The notes: a model not told the origin generated them from the letters alone. A stretch of DNA of 64,000 nucleotides from Chloropicon primus (GCA_023205875.1 CP060764.1:248001-312000); one strand, 5' to 3'. Counted from the first letter of the stretch, positions 38,864-48,786 are shown. Program-made: numbers and translations.

Positions 38864-39408
38864 TCCTCTCTCTGGCGAGGAGAAGATAACGTCGTTGAAC
38901 CATCCATCCAAGCAAGTCATCCAAGTCATCCTTTGGCTGTTGGCAAGGGCAATGATGATGATGATGATGAAGGAGGAGGAGGAGGAGGGCACGGAGCTGC
39001 ACATTCCTCGTCCCTCCCTCCAACACACACACACACACACCACAGTGGCCTTCTGTCCTCCTTCTGTCCTTCTGCGAGAGAGTTCTATCTGGATAAGGCT
39101 AAGGCAGCAGGAGAGAAAGGAAGAAAAAGACGGCGAACGAGGAGGACGAGGGGAAGGTGAGGTTCGAGTCGAGTTGAGAAACAACGACGAAGACGAGGAC
39201 GGGAAACCCAAGTCGACTCCCCCTCCACCTGCAAACCCCCCGAAGGTTTCACGCACGCTGAGCATTCGTTCATTCATTCATTCTTCAACTTCTTGCAGGA
39301 GAGAGAGAGAGAGAGAACTCAACAACTCAACTCAACTCAACACCATTCATTCTTCATCTTCATTCTTCATCTTCCAAGGTTGGTCGGTTGGGTGAAGTGT
39401 TGATCAAG
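38419..39408. other. Divergent promoter region with a long tandem repeat
   Basis: About 1 kb between the EGF-like and TIC100 genes. Most is the repeat array described separately (38647-39040). The rest includes ATTC and CAACT microsatellites (39265-39350) and a GA tract (39299-39317) about 90 bp before the TIC100 start. No gene is supported. Confidence 0.5.
38647..39040. repeat. Tandem repeat with 174-191-bp units, two copies plus a partial third
   Basis: Copies start with CCCTCCCTCCAACACAC at 38647, 38821 and 39012. Each full unit carries a CA tract, a GACTCCTCTCTCTGGCGAGG block, the unique ATAACGTCGTTGAACCATCC, an ATG trinucleotide tract and GGCACGGAGCTGCACATTCC. Length differences come from the microsatellites and one GGA expansion. 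Recent duplication is implied by the near identity of the unique part. Confidence 0.85.
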
Positions 39409-41790
39409 ATGGCGCCGAGGAGGAGGCCGAGGAGAGGGGAGACGGTGGATGCGTACACGCGGTCGGAGGATGACGAGGGCGGCGTGTACTACAGCGGGGA
39501 CGACAGTGAGATCGAGTCGGAGGAGGACTTGGACTTGACGGCGAGGGAGTACAGGTACAAGGACGCTTTGAAGACGTGGTACCAGTCGCACAGCAACAGG
39601 ATTGGGCAAGACGCCTCGGTGGAGGCGATCGAGGAGGACATCAAGAGGCAGCTGGAGAAGAAGTTCGAGGAGAGCGAGAGGAGCAAGTTGGATGGGGAGG
39701 ACGAGGCGATAGAGATTGGGGAGGACGACACGTACTGCGTGCAGCTGTCGGAGTCCTCGGACGCGGAGGATCCAAGGGAGGGGGCCGACATGGGGAGGGA
39801 CTTCTACTGGAACCCCTCGGACGACAGCTCCGCGGACGAGCTGGAGGTGGAGGAGCTCCAGCAGATCGACCCGGACGACCCGGTGGTGGACCAGGAGAGC
39901 TTCCAGCCGGACCCCGTGTGGAACTCGACGATAGACCCCCAGGTGGGTCTCTGGGGGACCAACCACCCGCACGCCCCGTTCCCCGGGTCGACCTTGAAGT
40001 GGCACAGCATCGTTTGGGACGACGGGTCGACTTACGAGGGCCTCTCGAGGGAGAACATTCCCCACGCTTACGGCACTCTGGTCCTGGGAAACGCGTACGC
40101 CGGCAACCTGGTGGAGCCGAACGTCGGGAGGGGCGTCAAGTACGAGGGCATGTTCAGGGCCGGGGCCGTGGAGGGCTTGGGCCAGATGTCTTGGCCCAAA
40201 GGAAAGGTGTTCCGGGGGGAGTGGGTGCAGGGTCAGAAACACGGCTGCGGGGCCATGTTCGACTTCTCTCCCATGATGAAGCTCGTCAAGGAGGGGAAGA
40301 CGACCGCGGAGGCCTGGGACGCCACGAGGGACCAGATCATGGGCTCGGTCCAGAAGGGGACCTGGAACAGGGACAAGTTCGTGTCCGATCCTATCGACGA
40401 CATCGAGGCTGGGAGGCTCGGGGCCAGCGCCAGGACGACCAACAGGATCGACCCAAAGGACTTGTGCGACAACGCTCTGATCCAGGGCGTCCTGGAGGAG
40501 CTCGACTCTGTGGTCCAGAGGTCGAGGATGTTCCAGCACAAGCCGGACGGGGAGGTGGCCTTGAGGTACCTCCAGGACGGGAGGGGAACCCCGGCCCCCG
40601 TTCAGCAGGACCCGCTCTTCTACCCCCACGGCACCAAATGGATGGCCCCGGGCCCGGTCGGCCAGACCTACGCCCTGCCCGAGGACGAGGGCCTGAAGAA
40701 GCACCTCACCAAGGTCGCGGAGAACTACTACAAGGTCTACAAGATGTACAACCTGCCGTGGGACGAGGGCAACTTGGTGAGCGGCCAGGGGAGCGACATC
40801 AAGAAGGCCGAGGCCTACTGGCCGGAGGAGTTCTTCCAGGAGGGCCCGAACAGCGCCTGGTGGTACAAGAACGTCCTTTACCCGACCGAAAAGAAGGTGG
40901 AGGAGGACATCCAGTTCCACACCGAGAAGGACCAGCAGGAGTACAGGAAGAAGGGGAAGGACGCCCTCAAGCGGAATTGGCTGGAGAGGAGCAAGAGCAT
41001 GGTGGAGGACTTCTTCAACAAGGACTGGCAGGTGAAGAGCAAGGACGACGAGAAGAAGTTTGAGATGGTCAAGGAGTTCGTCAAAGACTGCGACGAGATG
41101 GGGTTCATGAGCTCCTGGAAGCTGACGCAGAGCATCCAGAAGGCGTCCGAGGAGAGGAAGAAGGACATCAAGAGGGTTCAGGGCAGCTCGAAGGAGAAGG
41201 CCTTCAAGAAGAAGGAGCTCATCTACGGCATTGACGAGCTGCACAAGAACTTTGACAGCCTTTCCCCGGCCGAGAGGAGGGAGCAAGGGATGGCTCTCGT
41301 GCAGGACATCACCGACTATGGCTTCCTCAAGGAGTTCACCAAGGACGGAAACGTCGAGGTGGCCGCCGTGGAGGGAGGGAGCTCCAACGACAGGATGGTC
41401 TCCTTCCCGAAGCTCAAGTCCAAGGACTGGAAGGCGGAGCCGACGAAGAGGGCGCCGAAGAGGATGCTGAACCCCATCATGGACCCCATCGACATCACCA
41501 AGTTGGCGGGCCCCGAAAAGAAGAGGTGGCAGAAGGTGCTGGACTACCTGTACAACGACCTGCCCGAGGACGACAAGGTCATGGAGACCCTGCTGACGAA
41601 GGAGGAGCTTGAGAAGGCCAAGGGGGTGAAGTTCGGCGGGCGGGCTGCAGCGGGTCGTGGAGGCGGGGCCCCCACCCCGCCGGTCGCTTCCCTCAGCATC
41701 GGGCTCACCCGGTTCAGCTTTGCCCTGAACAGGCAAATGTCCTACCTGTCGAAGAGAGCAACGAGGCTGAGGAACTTGAACTCGCTCTGA
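39409..41790 (+). CDS. TIC100: Plastid import component TIC100 (MORN-repeat protein)
   Basis: Single exon, 793 aa from the ATG at 39409. An acidic N-terminal region precedes DPQVGLWGTNHPHAPFPGS and LKWHSIVWDDGSTYEG, a segment conserved in TIC100/EMB1211, then MORN-like repeats (YEGMFRAGAVEGLGQM, GKVFRGEWVQGQKHGCG). The C-terminal half is charged and helical. In Arabidopsis and Chlamydomonas TIC100 belongs to the TIC complex of the plastid inner envelope, with TIC214, TIC56 and TIC20. No strong transit peptide is visible; the first 20 residues are basic. A TGTAA occurs about 45 nt past the stop (41834). Assignment rests on the GLWGTxHxHAPFPGS block and MORN placement; a different MORN protein is possible but less likely. 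Confidence 0.75.
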   Translation: MAPRRRPRRGETVDAYTRSEDDEGGVYYSGDDSEIESEEDLDLTAREYRYKDALKTWYQSHSNRIGQDASVEAIEEDIKRQLEKKFEESERSKLDGEDEAIEIGEDDTYCVQLSESSDAEDPREGADMGRDFYWNPSDDSSADELEVEELQQIDPDDPVVDQESFQPDPVWNSTIDPQVGLWGTNHPHAPFPGSTLKWHSIVWDDGSTYEGLSRENIPHAYGTLVLGNAYAGNLVEPNVGRGVKYEGMFRAGAVEGLGQMSWPKGKVFRGEWVQGQKHGCGAMFDFSPMMKLVKEGKTTAEAWDATRDQIMGSVQKGTWNRDKFVSDPIDDIEAGRLGASARTTNRIDPKDLCDNALIQGVLEELDSVVQRSRMFQHKPDGEVALRYLQDGRGTPAPVQQDPLFYPHGTKWMAPGPVGQTYALPEDEGLKKHLTKVAENYYKVYKMYNLPWDEGNLVSGQGSDIKKAEAYWPEEFFQEGPNSAWWYKNVLYPTEKKVEEDIQFHTEKDQQEYRKKGKDALKRNWLERSKSMVEDFFNKDWQVKSKDDEKKFEMVKEFVKDCDEMGFMSSWKLTQSIQKASEERKKDIKRVQGSSKEKAFKKKELIYGIDELHKNFDSLSPAERREQGMALVQDITDYGFLKEFTKDGNVEVAAVEGGSSNDRMVSFPKLKSKDWKAEPTKRAPKRMLNPIMDPIDITKLAGPEKKRWQKVLDYLYNDLPEDDKVMETLLTKEELEKAKGVKFGGRAAAGRGGGAPTPPVASLSIGLTRFSFALNRQMSYLSKRATRLRNLNSL

Positions 41791-41923
41791 TTGCGGTTGG
41801 GTTGGGCACGACAAGAGCACCATTACCCCCCTGTGTAATACAACAACGGATTAGAAAGCTCAGAAAACCAAAGCAAGATGCGGGCGATTGGCAGCACGGG
41901 CACGGATCCACCCACTAGACACC

Positions 41924-41957
<34 letters not shown>

Positions 41958-41962
<5 letters not shown>

Positions 41963-42620
41963 GCTCGTGGTCGACTCCGTTGCCCTGCTCGTGCTGCACG
42001 CGGAACTTGAAGCTGACGTCCATCCTGCCCTTGACATCGTTCTTGAACGGAGGGTGAATGTAGACGCCGCGCTTGGCCTCGCCCCCGGACTGAAACTCGC
42101 CCGTGTAGGCACGCGATCCATGCACCTCGCCTGAACTCGAGGAGGTCTCCTCCTCCCCAGCGAGGAGGACGGTCCTCTTCTGGAGCTCGACCCTGGAGTC
42201 GACCAGGGAAGCAACCTTTTCGAATCCAAAGAGCAGCTCCGGCTCCGCGAGCACGAACCAGTCGTAATTCGCGTTGCTCCTCGCACTGACTGCGACGGAG
42301 AGCTCGATCTCCTCGCCTTGGAAGTCGGTGAGATCCACAATGTGCTTTTGCCATCCAGGGGAAGCGACAGTCCCCTCCCAAAGCACAGCAACTTCATCCG
42401 CAGTCATGGTGACAGCCACTCCATCCGTCGCCCACGGACCCGATGTCTCCACTCCATCCTTCAGACCCACAGAGAAGGAGAGGTACCACCCCTCCTCACT
42501 CCCATGACCCTCACACAATCCAGGAACTAGGATAACTAGGGCAAAGATGAATATGCTGATGCTGCTGATGCTGCTGATGCTTGTGTTTGTGCCGAAGCCT
42601 ACAACGCCTAACCTTGCCAT
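41958..42620 (-). CDS. Secreted protein with beta-sandwich (NPCBM-like) module
   Basis: Single exon, 220 aa from the ATG at 42620. A signal peptide with an Ile/Ser-rich core (ISIFIFALVILVPGLC) precedes one domain. The segments PGWQKHIVDLTDFQGEEIEL, NANYDWFVLAEPEL and RGVYIHPPFKND follow the order seen in bacterial carbohydrate-binding-like sandwich modules (W..vDL..f.G, YDW..w.ePrl, gvf.HPP). Such modules accompany glycosidases or cell-surface sugars. No catalytic domain is present here. Family resemblance is by pattern only. A CT dinucleotide tract (41931-41959) abuts the stop codon. Confidence 0.6.
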
Positions 42621-43021
42621 CTTCCTCTTCTCCGACCTAGGACAGTGCTGAGCCTTCCAGTGAGGTGCCAAGGACTCGTGTTGGCAACCAATCAAGGCGA
42701 CCCCCAATCCAATCCAAAACTCTTATGATGTTTTTCCCGCAATTTTTTTTTTTATTGGAATAGCAATTCTTCCCGAAGCAGTAACGGGCGAGCTTGAGGT
42801 AAGGATTGGAGTGCCACCCCGGAGGCATCGGGGACGGGACGGCGGCGCGGAAGGGTCAGGTGCGGCCACCGTGCGGGTCTTTTGCCGTCACACGATTTTC
42901 TCGTTCTCAATCTCTCGCAGGATCCCCTTTTGCTTGGAGGATCTGACCGGGTCAGGCTGACCCCCTTTGTTGTTCGAATCGTGCCTGGATGTCAAGAGAG
43001 AGAGTGTGTGTGTGTGCGAGG
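42621..43021. other. Divergent promoter region
   Basis: About 400 bp between the secreted-domain gene and PrxQ. GAT/GCT trinucleotides are inside the upstream coding region; here only a T/A-rich stretch (42735-42760) and a short GA/GT tract before the PrxQ start (42995-43015) are seen. No gene is supported. Confidence 0.4.
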
Positions 43022-43775
43022 ATGTCAGCGAGAGCGAGCAGCGTGGTGAGCATGGTGGCGCTTGGCGGGAGGCCGAACCTCCTGGCCAGGGTCGGGAGGA
43101 GGACCGACGTCGGCGTGGCATCCAGGAGGAGGGGTTCGAGGGGGCCTGGTGTGGTGGTCAGGGCGTCTGGTGATGGCAACCCGCTCGAGGCAGCCCAAGA
43201 GTTCTTCGGCGGGCTCTTCAAGGAAAAGGACGACCCCGTGCCGGTGGGTGCCAACGTCGCCCCGTTCTCTCTCCCGTCCACCACCGGGTCAACCACAACA
43301 GTAAGTTGCGCTCCGGCTCCGAGAGGCACGTGCAGGGTTCATTCGCCTGAGACTGACGCCAGCGTTCTCTCTCCGCCCAGGTGCCGGACGGCTCGTTCAA
43401 GTGCGCCGTCGTCTTCTTCTTCCCAAAGTCGGACACGCCAGGTGAGTGGCCGCGGACGGAACGCGTCCTCCGGTCTTCTGAGACTGACCACATGTTGCCC
43501 CCTCCTCGTCCGCAGGCTGCAAAGCAGAGGGCGACCGTTTCGACGCTCAGGCGTCCACGTTTCAGGCCAAGGGCGCCCAAGTCGTGGGCGTGAGCATGGA
43601 GACGGTGGACGATCTCCAGGCCTCCAACTCGGGGCGTGACATCGAGCTGCTGTCCGACGCCGAGGGCGCCGTCTCCAAAGCGTTTGACGCCGAGCTAAGC
43701 CTTGTCGTTGCCAAGTTCAGGTGCGTCTCGCGCAGGTGGTCAGAGCGGATTGGGGTTCAAGCCAGCTGAACGCAT

Positions 43776-43824
<49 letters not shown>

Positions 43825-43989
43825 GACTTTTCCAAAACACACCACGCGCGTACTAGCGCTCGCAAGACGTTCCTGCTTTCTCCAAGCGGAGAGGTCCTGG
43901 CCAAGTGGTCCGAGGGAAAGAACATGGCGGACGTGAAGGACGGGTCTCACGCCATGGAGGTTCTCGCGGCAATCGATTCCCTCGCTTAG
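43022..43989 (+). CDS. Peroxiredoxin Q-like protein, plastid-targeted, four exons
   Basis: Exons are 43022-43300, 43381-43441, 43516-43720 and 43857-43989; phases fit, 225 aa. A basic presequence (about 45 residues) suggests plastid import. The thioredoxin-fold core has the peroxidatic Cys in PKSDTPGCKAEGD. PrxQ/BCP enzymes normally carry the resolving Cys five residues later; here that position is Asp, so disulfide formation must use another Cys or the enzyme is of one-Cys type. A second Cys sits before the active strand (FKCAVVFFF). The exon 4 segment RKTFLLSPSGEVLAKW matches the C-terminal strand of the family. The role would be peroxide reduction in plastid stroma or thylakoid. Intron 3 has a 40-bp CT repeat on the sense strand. 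Confidence 0.88.
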
Positions 43990-44113
43990 GCAGAAGCCCA
44001 AAGTCAAGAGCAACGCAATAAGGAAAACAAGCAAAACATGTTATACAAGACAGTGAGTTACAGAGACAAGAACAAAGAGAGAGCGCCGAAAAGGGAAACG
44101 ACGTTCTTTCGCT

Positions 44114-44548
44114 TCATTTTTTGTTCCTGTTCGAGCAGCGGCGTTCGCGCATGGGACTCCCCTTCTTCCTCCCTCCCAACTTCACGACGCCTTCCTCCAC
44201 ATCTTCCTTCCCCTTGTTCTCCTTGTTCTCCTTGTCGCTCTCCTCCATCTCCACCTCCTCCGCGAAGTCGAGCCTCCTCCTCCGCTTCGGCGTCCGCTCC
44301 GCGGAGTACACGCCGCTCAACCGCTTCGCATTCACCACCGGGCCGCACTCCTCCTCCTCCTCCTCCTCCTCTGCCGTCCTCGTCCTCGTCGTCGTCGTCG
44401 GAAAGCTGCAACGCCTTTCCATTCTCTTCCTCTGCGGAGGAGGAGAGTCCATCGACGTGTATGAGAGAGAAAGCTTCTCTTCGTAACAAAACAAGTCGAA
44501 GGTAATCCTCCTCGCCGCAGGGAACGCGTCCTCCGTCACAGCGCTCAT
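44114..44548 (-). CDS. Small basic/acidic protein with tandem KEN boxes
   Basis: 144 aa, no recognised domain. The key feature is ESDKENKENKGKED, with two KEN degrons in tandem (residues 106-111). Upstream, RTPKRRRRLDF joins a proline-directed phosphosite to a nuclear-localisation-like basic run, and a Glu run (59-67) is present. The C-terminus GSPMRERRCSN has another SP site. As with the protein at 22530-22865, this is the profile of a disordered cell-cycle-regulated nuclear protein degraded by APC/C-Cdh1. The start at 44548 is the first ATG; a later one (MDSPPPQRKR) is possible. Low-complexity coding DNA makes the call uncertain. Confidence 0.5.
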   Translation of the reverse strand: MSAVTEDAFPAARRITFDLFCYEEKLSLSYTSMDSPPPQRKRMERRCSFPTTTTRTRTAEEEEEEEECGPVVNAKRLSGVYSAERTPKRRRRLDFAEEVEMEESDKENKENKGKEDVEEGVVKLGGRKKGSPMRERRCSNRNKK

Positions 44549-45181
44549 GCTCTCTCAAGCTTTCCTCGTCGTGGATTTTGTTCTTGTTCTCCTCGATGAA
44601 AAACTTTCACAGAGCGTCTCTCGTCTCGTCCGAAGGCTCTATCGAAAGAGCAAGGCACGACAGTTCACTCGCGTCGGTTTCCCTCTCCCGTCACAACCAA
44701 ACCGCCTCGTCGTCCTCGTCCTCGTCCTCGTCGTCCTCGTCGCTTCACCGTCTGTCGGTTCCCCTTTTCAAGTGGGTGATTATTTGGTCTCCGCAGAGAT
44801 CGAATCGCGGAGAACGAGGGGATGAAGGGGAACTAGTGAGTTTGTCTGAGTGATGTGACGGATGGATGGATGGAGGTGTGGTGACGGATGGATGGGCTTG
44901 ATGCATTGCCTCTTCCTCCTTCCTCCTTCCTCCTTCCTCCTTCCATGGAGTCTCATCCTTGAGAAGAATGGTGAGGAGGTAGAGGGTGCAAGATAAGAAA
45001 AGTGGATTGGTTGGGGTTGCCCTGGCTCCTCGCTTCGAAAACACACGCAACACACGCGAGAAAACTTTGCTGCCCTGCTGTATACTGCAGAAGAAAAATT
45101 TTTATAGGAATAATCTTGATACCCAAAAAGAAAAAAGAAAAAGAAAGAGACTCTTGAGAACTTTTTTTTTTCACACCGCAC
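44549..45181. other. Intergenic region with dispersed element A
   Basis: GTC/CTC trinucleotide repeats (44700-44755), a GGAT repeat (44866-44895), a TTCC tract (44912-44945) and an element A copy (44895-44985) are present. Near 45105 there is a short AT-rich stretch, then an A-rich tract downstream of the J-domain/ferredoxin gene. No gene is supported. Confidence 0.5.
44895..44985 (-). repeat. Dispersed element A, copy 3
   Basis: The plus strand has GCATTGCCTCTTCC, a TTCCTCC array, then TTCCATGGAGTCTCATCC and TTGAGAAGAATGGTGAGG. It is about 350 bp upstream of the KEN-box gene at 44114-44548, in the same relative orientation as the other copies. Confidence 0.4.
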
Positions 45182-46087
45182 CTACTCCTTGTTCAGGGCT
45201 TTCATGAACTGGGCCGTCTTGATAAAGACGTCTTTCAGCCTGTGCTGGCCCCGGCCAGACCTCATGAGGCCCACGTCCAGTCTTTCCCGCAGCACGTGCT
45301 GCATCACGTACTCCAGGGGAGCGAGCTGCTCCTTGGGGACCCAGTGGATGCAGTCCACCGGGCACATGTCGATCGCTTCCTGGACCTCCCTCTCCGTGCT
45401 CAGCCACTGGCCGAACGCCCTCGCCCTCCCGGAGGGCTCGAGGTTCCTGAACGTCGGTGGCGCGCACGTCGCGCAGTGGCCGCAGCCGATGCACGTGATC
45501 TCGTCCACGAAGACGGCCTTGCTGAGCTGCTCCTCCGACTCGACTTTGCATGCCCAGTGGTCGGCGGGGACGACCTTGCTGAGAGGCTCCCCGGTGTACG
45601 GCACTCGCCGCAGGGCGTCACCTATGTCAGTGTCCTGGGCGGACATGTCCCTCAAGTTGTCCCTCTCGCCCCCGGAGGTCGCCGTGTGGGCGCTCACGGT
45701 CCTCTCCACCTCGTACGCCTCCCTCAGCTCGTCGTCCATCAGCGTCGCGTACGCCTCGTTCAGGACCACGCAAGCGTAGTGCCCGTCCTCCCCAGCAATG
45801 TCCGGGTGGCACCTCCTCGCCCTCTCCCTGTACGAGTTCTTGATCGTCTGCGAGTCCGAGGTCCCCACCTCGATGCCCAGAAGGTCGAAGAAGTCCGGCT
45901 CCGCGTTCGAGGCCTCGGCCTCCCTTATGCTTCGAAGGATCTGCTCCAGCACCTCGTTCCTCTCTGCCATGGCGCGGGCGCGAACCGTGGACGAGGGACG
46001 AAACCTCCGCACCCTCCGTCGTTGGCGACCTGCTCTCACCCCCGGCAAAGCCACGCCTCCCCTCACGAGCCCAACCCTCGCCATCAT
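45182..46087 (-). CDS. J-domain/4Fe-4S ferredoxin fusion protein, plastid-targeted (copy 2)
   Basis: Single exon, 301 aa from the ATG at 46087. The presequence is Arg-rich (RAGRQRRRVRRFRPSS). The J domain has SYRERARRCHPDIAGEDG and the ferredoxin part has CIGCGHCATCAPPTFRNLE and CPVDCIHWVPKEQL. It is a clear paralogue of 9523-10623: the J-domain core and Fe-S segment are near identical, while the J-to-Fd linker and the ends differ. It stops soon after QFMKALNKE and lacks the charged tail of copy 1. In-frame ATGs upstream to 46246 exist but would add a hydrophobic Phe/Cys stretch unlike a transit peptide. The orientation is opposite to copy 1. Role as for copy 1: stromal Hsp70 co-chaperone with an Fe-S or redox sensor. 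Confidence 0.87.
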   Translation of the reverse strand: MMARVGLVRGGVALPGVRAGRQRRRVRRFRPSSTVRARAMAERNEVLEQILRSIREAEASNAEPDFFDLLGIEVGTSDSQTIKNSYRERARRCHPDIAGEDGHYACVVLNEAYATLMDDELREAYEVERTVSAHTATSGGERDNLRDMSAQDTDIGDALRRVPYTGEPLSKVVPADHWACKVESEEQLSKAVFVDEITCIGCGHCATCAPPTFRNLEPSGRARAFGQWLSTEREVQEAIDMCPVDCIHWVPKEQLAPLEYVMQHVLRERLDVGLMRSGRGQHRLKDVFIKTAQFMKALNKE

Positions 46088-46872
46088 CCCCGCGGCGATC
46101 CCCTTCCTCGTTTGGATGGATGCCGTTGTGGATTCCCACCACCTTCCTCCTTTCCTTCCTTCCTTGCCGCAAAAAAGAAAAAAAGAAAAACCCGAAGCGA
46201 GCGTTAGCATCCCTCCCGCGCAATTCGTAACGCACGCCGACCTCACGATCCTCCTTCTCTGACGCTCGTCGTGACGATGCTGCTGCTACTGCTGCTGCTG
46301 CTGTTGATGATGATGATTATGATGATGATTGATGGACGACCTCGCCGCGTCGCGAACAAAAGCCTCAAGCGTACCTCGAGCGAAGCGGGTGACAGACAGA
46401 CGGCCGCGCCTCCTCCTTCCACCCGGCGTGCGTTACCTCGAACCCGGAAACGAAACGGGCGAGAGCAAAAACAGCAGAGAGAGCGTCGCGCGCGCCAAAC
46501 CTGTTCTGTAGCACGTGATGCTCGAGGGGTGAAGGTGAAGGAGGGACGTTTCGGCGGTGTTTTGAGGACGAAGAGGGAGAGGGGAGGGTGGGAGAGGCAC
46601 GGGGATCGATAGAATGTCTCACGGGCTTTCCGATGATACCTTGGTTGCGTGATTTGGTGGCCGGAGTCACGAGCTAGTTGTCGGGAGGGCAGAGGCGCGA
46701 GAAGCGAGGGGGGGGCAAGGGAATTGGGTGTTTCAGATCGGTAGGGCTTCTCGCGATCTTTTCGTCGACCCTGGCTTTGCTTCGGTTTCGTTCCAAGGGA
46801 TAGGACGCTTGCTTTCCATTTCCATTCTCTCGTTCGTTCGTCCTGGCATTTGACGCAGACACACACACCCAA

Positions 46873-46914
<42 letters not shown>

Positions 46915-46934
46915 CGTTTGTGGAGAGGAAGAGG
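46088..46934. other. Divergent promoter region with motif B and trinucleotide repeats
   Basis: It holds CTG/GAT repeats (46277-46335), one copy of motif B (46614-46640) and a GA tract of about 34 bp (46877-46911) just before the secreted-protein start. No gene is supported. Confidence 0.5.
46614..46640 (+). promoter_or_regulatory. Dispersed motif B, copy upstream of 46935
   Basis: It reads TGTCTCACGGGCTTTCCGAT then GATACC, very close to the 5228-5255 copy. Sense orientation, 295 bp before the ATG at 46935. Confidence 0.45.
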
Positions 46935-47462
46935 ATGGCGGCTGGAGCATCGCGGGTGGGTCTGGGCGTTGCCCTGGTTCTGGTGGTGACGGCTATGGTG
47001 TCTTTTTGGAACGCAGGCGCGGCGTCCGTCTCACGAACCTCAAGATTGTTCGAGCTTGACAGGTTGGACCAAAGGTGGTCCCTGGATGGGGATGACGACC
47101 TGCCTTGCCTTCCTCACTCGGGAACAGTGTTCCAGGACCAGCACGACGGGGACCAGAAGATTGCGGAGGAGTCTGGGGATGAGTTGATCATCAGGTCGGC
47201 GGACAAGGACCAGACTTGGTCGGTCAAGGCCAAGCTGGATAAGAAGACTTGCTCGGCAGTTGTGGACTTTCGGGTTCCAGGCAAGCCGAACCCACCTCCA
47301 GTCAACTTGCTGGCCACCATCTGGATCACGTTCAGGATCGACAACGGGGTGGTGGTGTCCAAGAACACGATCGAGTTCACCGATCCGAGTGGCAAACTCG
47401 CCAAGCCGAACGTGCCTCTGAACACGTGGGTGCAGGTGCTCCGCGACGACGACGAGGGCTAG
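46935..47462 (+). CDS. Hypothetical secreted protein
   Basis: Single exon, 175 aa. A hydrophobic N-terminal segment (VGLGVALVLVVTAMVSFW) acts as signal peptide or anchor. The rest is polar: a Cys-containing DDLPCLPHSGTVFQ, an acidic stretch, then KKTCSAVVDFRVPGKPNPPP and IWITFRIDNGVVVSKNTIEF, which look like beta strands. Two Cys could form a disulfide. I do not recognise a family. It could be a small extracellular beta-sandwich protein. The gene is convergent with the PotD-like gene; the stops are 38 bp apart. Confidence 0.65.
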   Translation: MAAGASRVGLGVALVLVVTAMVSFWNAGAASVSRTSRLFELDRLDQRWSLDGDDDLPCLPHSGTVFQDQHDGDQKIAEESGDELIIRSADKDQTWSVKAKLDKKTCSAVVDFRVPGKPNPPPVNLLATIWITFRIDNGVVVSKNTIEFTDPSGKLAKPNVPLNTWVQVLRDDDEG

Positions 47463-47497
47463 TGGCATCACACACAAAAGTACTTTATTTCATATAT

Positions 47498-48786
47498 TTA
47501 CACTCTCAGGGCCACGACTTGGGAGACTTCGGACGGGAGGAGGAACTCGCTCCTCTCGATGCACTCGCACGGGGGAGTGTAGTTGTTGCTGGCGTCCAAG
47601 ACGGCCAGCCCGCTGCCGGTCTCCGCATCCGCTGGGGGCCCTCCCCGCTTTCCGGCGTAGGCCTCCCTCTCGAGCTTCGCCAGCAGAGCGATGTCGGCGC
47701 TTCCCTTCTTCAGGCCGGTCGATCTGTTGCCGTTCTCCCCGCCGTCGGTGGACCCCCCGATGCCCGACGTCGTGTAGGACAGCCACTTGTCCACGATCGT
47801 GCTCATCGACGTGGAGGGCATCGCGTAGTGGGGAACGCACCAGCAGTCCGCGCTGAGGATGGTCCCCGACAGGGGGACAACGGCCCTGAGCTTGTTTGAC
47901 TTGCCCTTGAACGGCAGGAGGTTGTGGGACCAGCCCACGACGACGTAGACCTGGTTGGAGAGCTCGGACTCCGACTGCTGGCTCTTCATGCTCTTCAGGG
48001 CATCTTCCGTGCTGAAGGTTTTCACTTGGGCCCTCAGCTCCTGGAGCTTCATCCTGAACACCGCGAATTCTTCCTTGCTCAGCGTGCCCAAGTTGCTCGA
48101 TTCGATGCCGTCCTTTCCCATCACCCTCAGGGTCAGCTCCACGAGGAGCCTGGGAGAGTTGGGCAAGGCAACTTTCCCCCTCAGGCTTGGGTGCCAGAGG
48201 TCTCCCCAGTCCCTCAGGGCGAAGCCCGCTCCCGATTTCTCCACCGAGTCGACCTTATCCTGCCTCACAAGCATACAGAGGCAGCCCCACTTGTATGGAA
48301 CGCCCCAGACGTACGAGTTTCCGCGCTTGCCCTTGGACACGTACCTCCCCGTCCTGTCCCTCGACACGAGCTTCTTGCACTTGGCGGGCAGCGAGTCCCA
48401 CCAGTCCGTGTGCTCCGCCCCGATGATGGGCTGGATGCACCCCTTCTCGATCGCTTGCTCCAGCCAAGCATCACCCAGCGTCGTGAGATCGTCACTGCAA
48501 ACCTTCTTCGCCTTCCTCCTTCCCACCTTGCCCTGCTTCATCTCATACAGGTCATCATACCCCTGACCCAACTTCTTCCTCAAGTAAAGCCTCGCGTTCA
48601 CATTCTGGTACCTCGAGTGATCCCTCATGTACTCCTTGAACCCCTTCATCCATCTCGGCGAAGCGGAGCCACGCAAGGACCCAACCCTCAGCACGTAACT
48701 CCTCTTGTCCTTCAGGGCATCCCCTTCATCATTCCTTCCCCCATCATCATCATCATCATCATCATCCAACAACAACAACTTCTTCT

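Noticed and set aside
39367-41823. An 818-codon minus-strand frame opposite TIC100
   Set aside because: Leu/Val/His-rich antisense shadow caused by strong GAG/AAG codon bias on the real strand.
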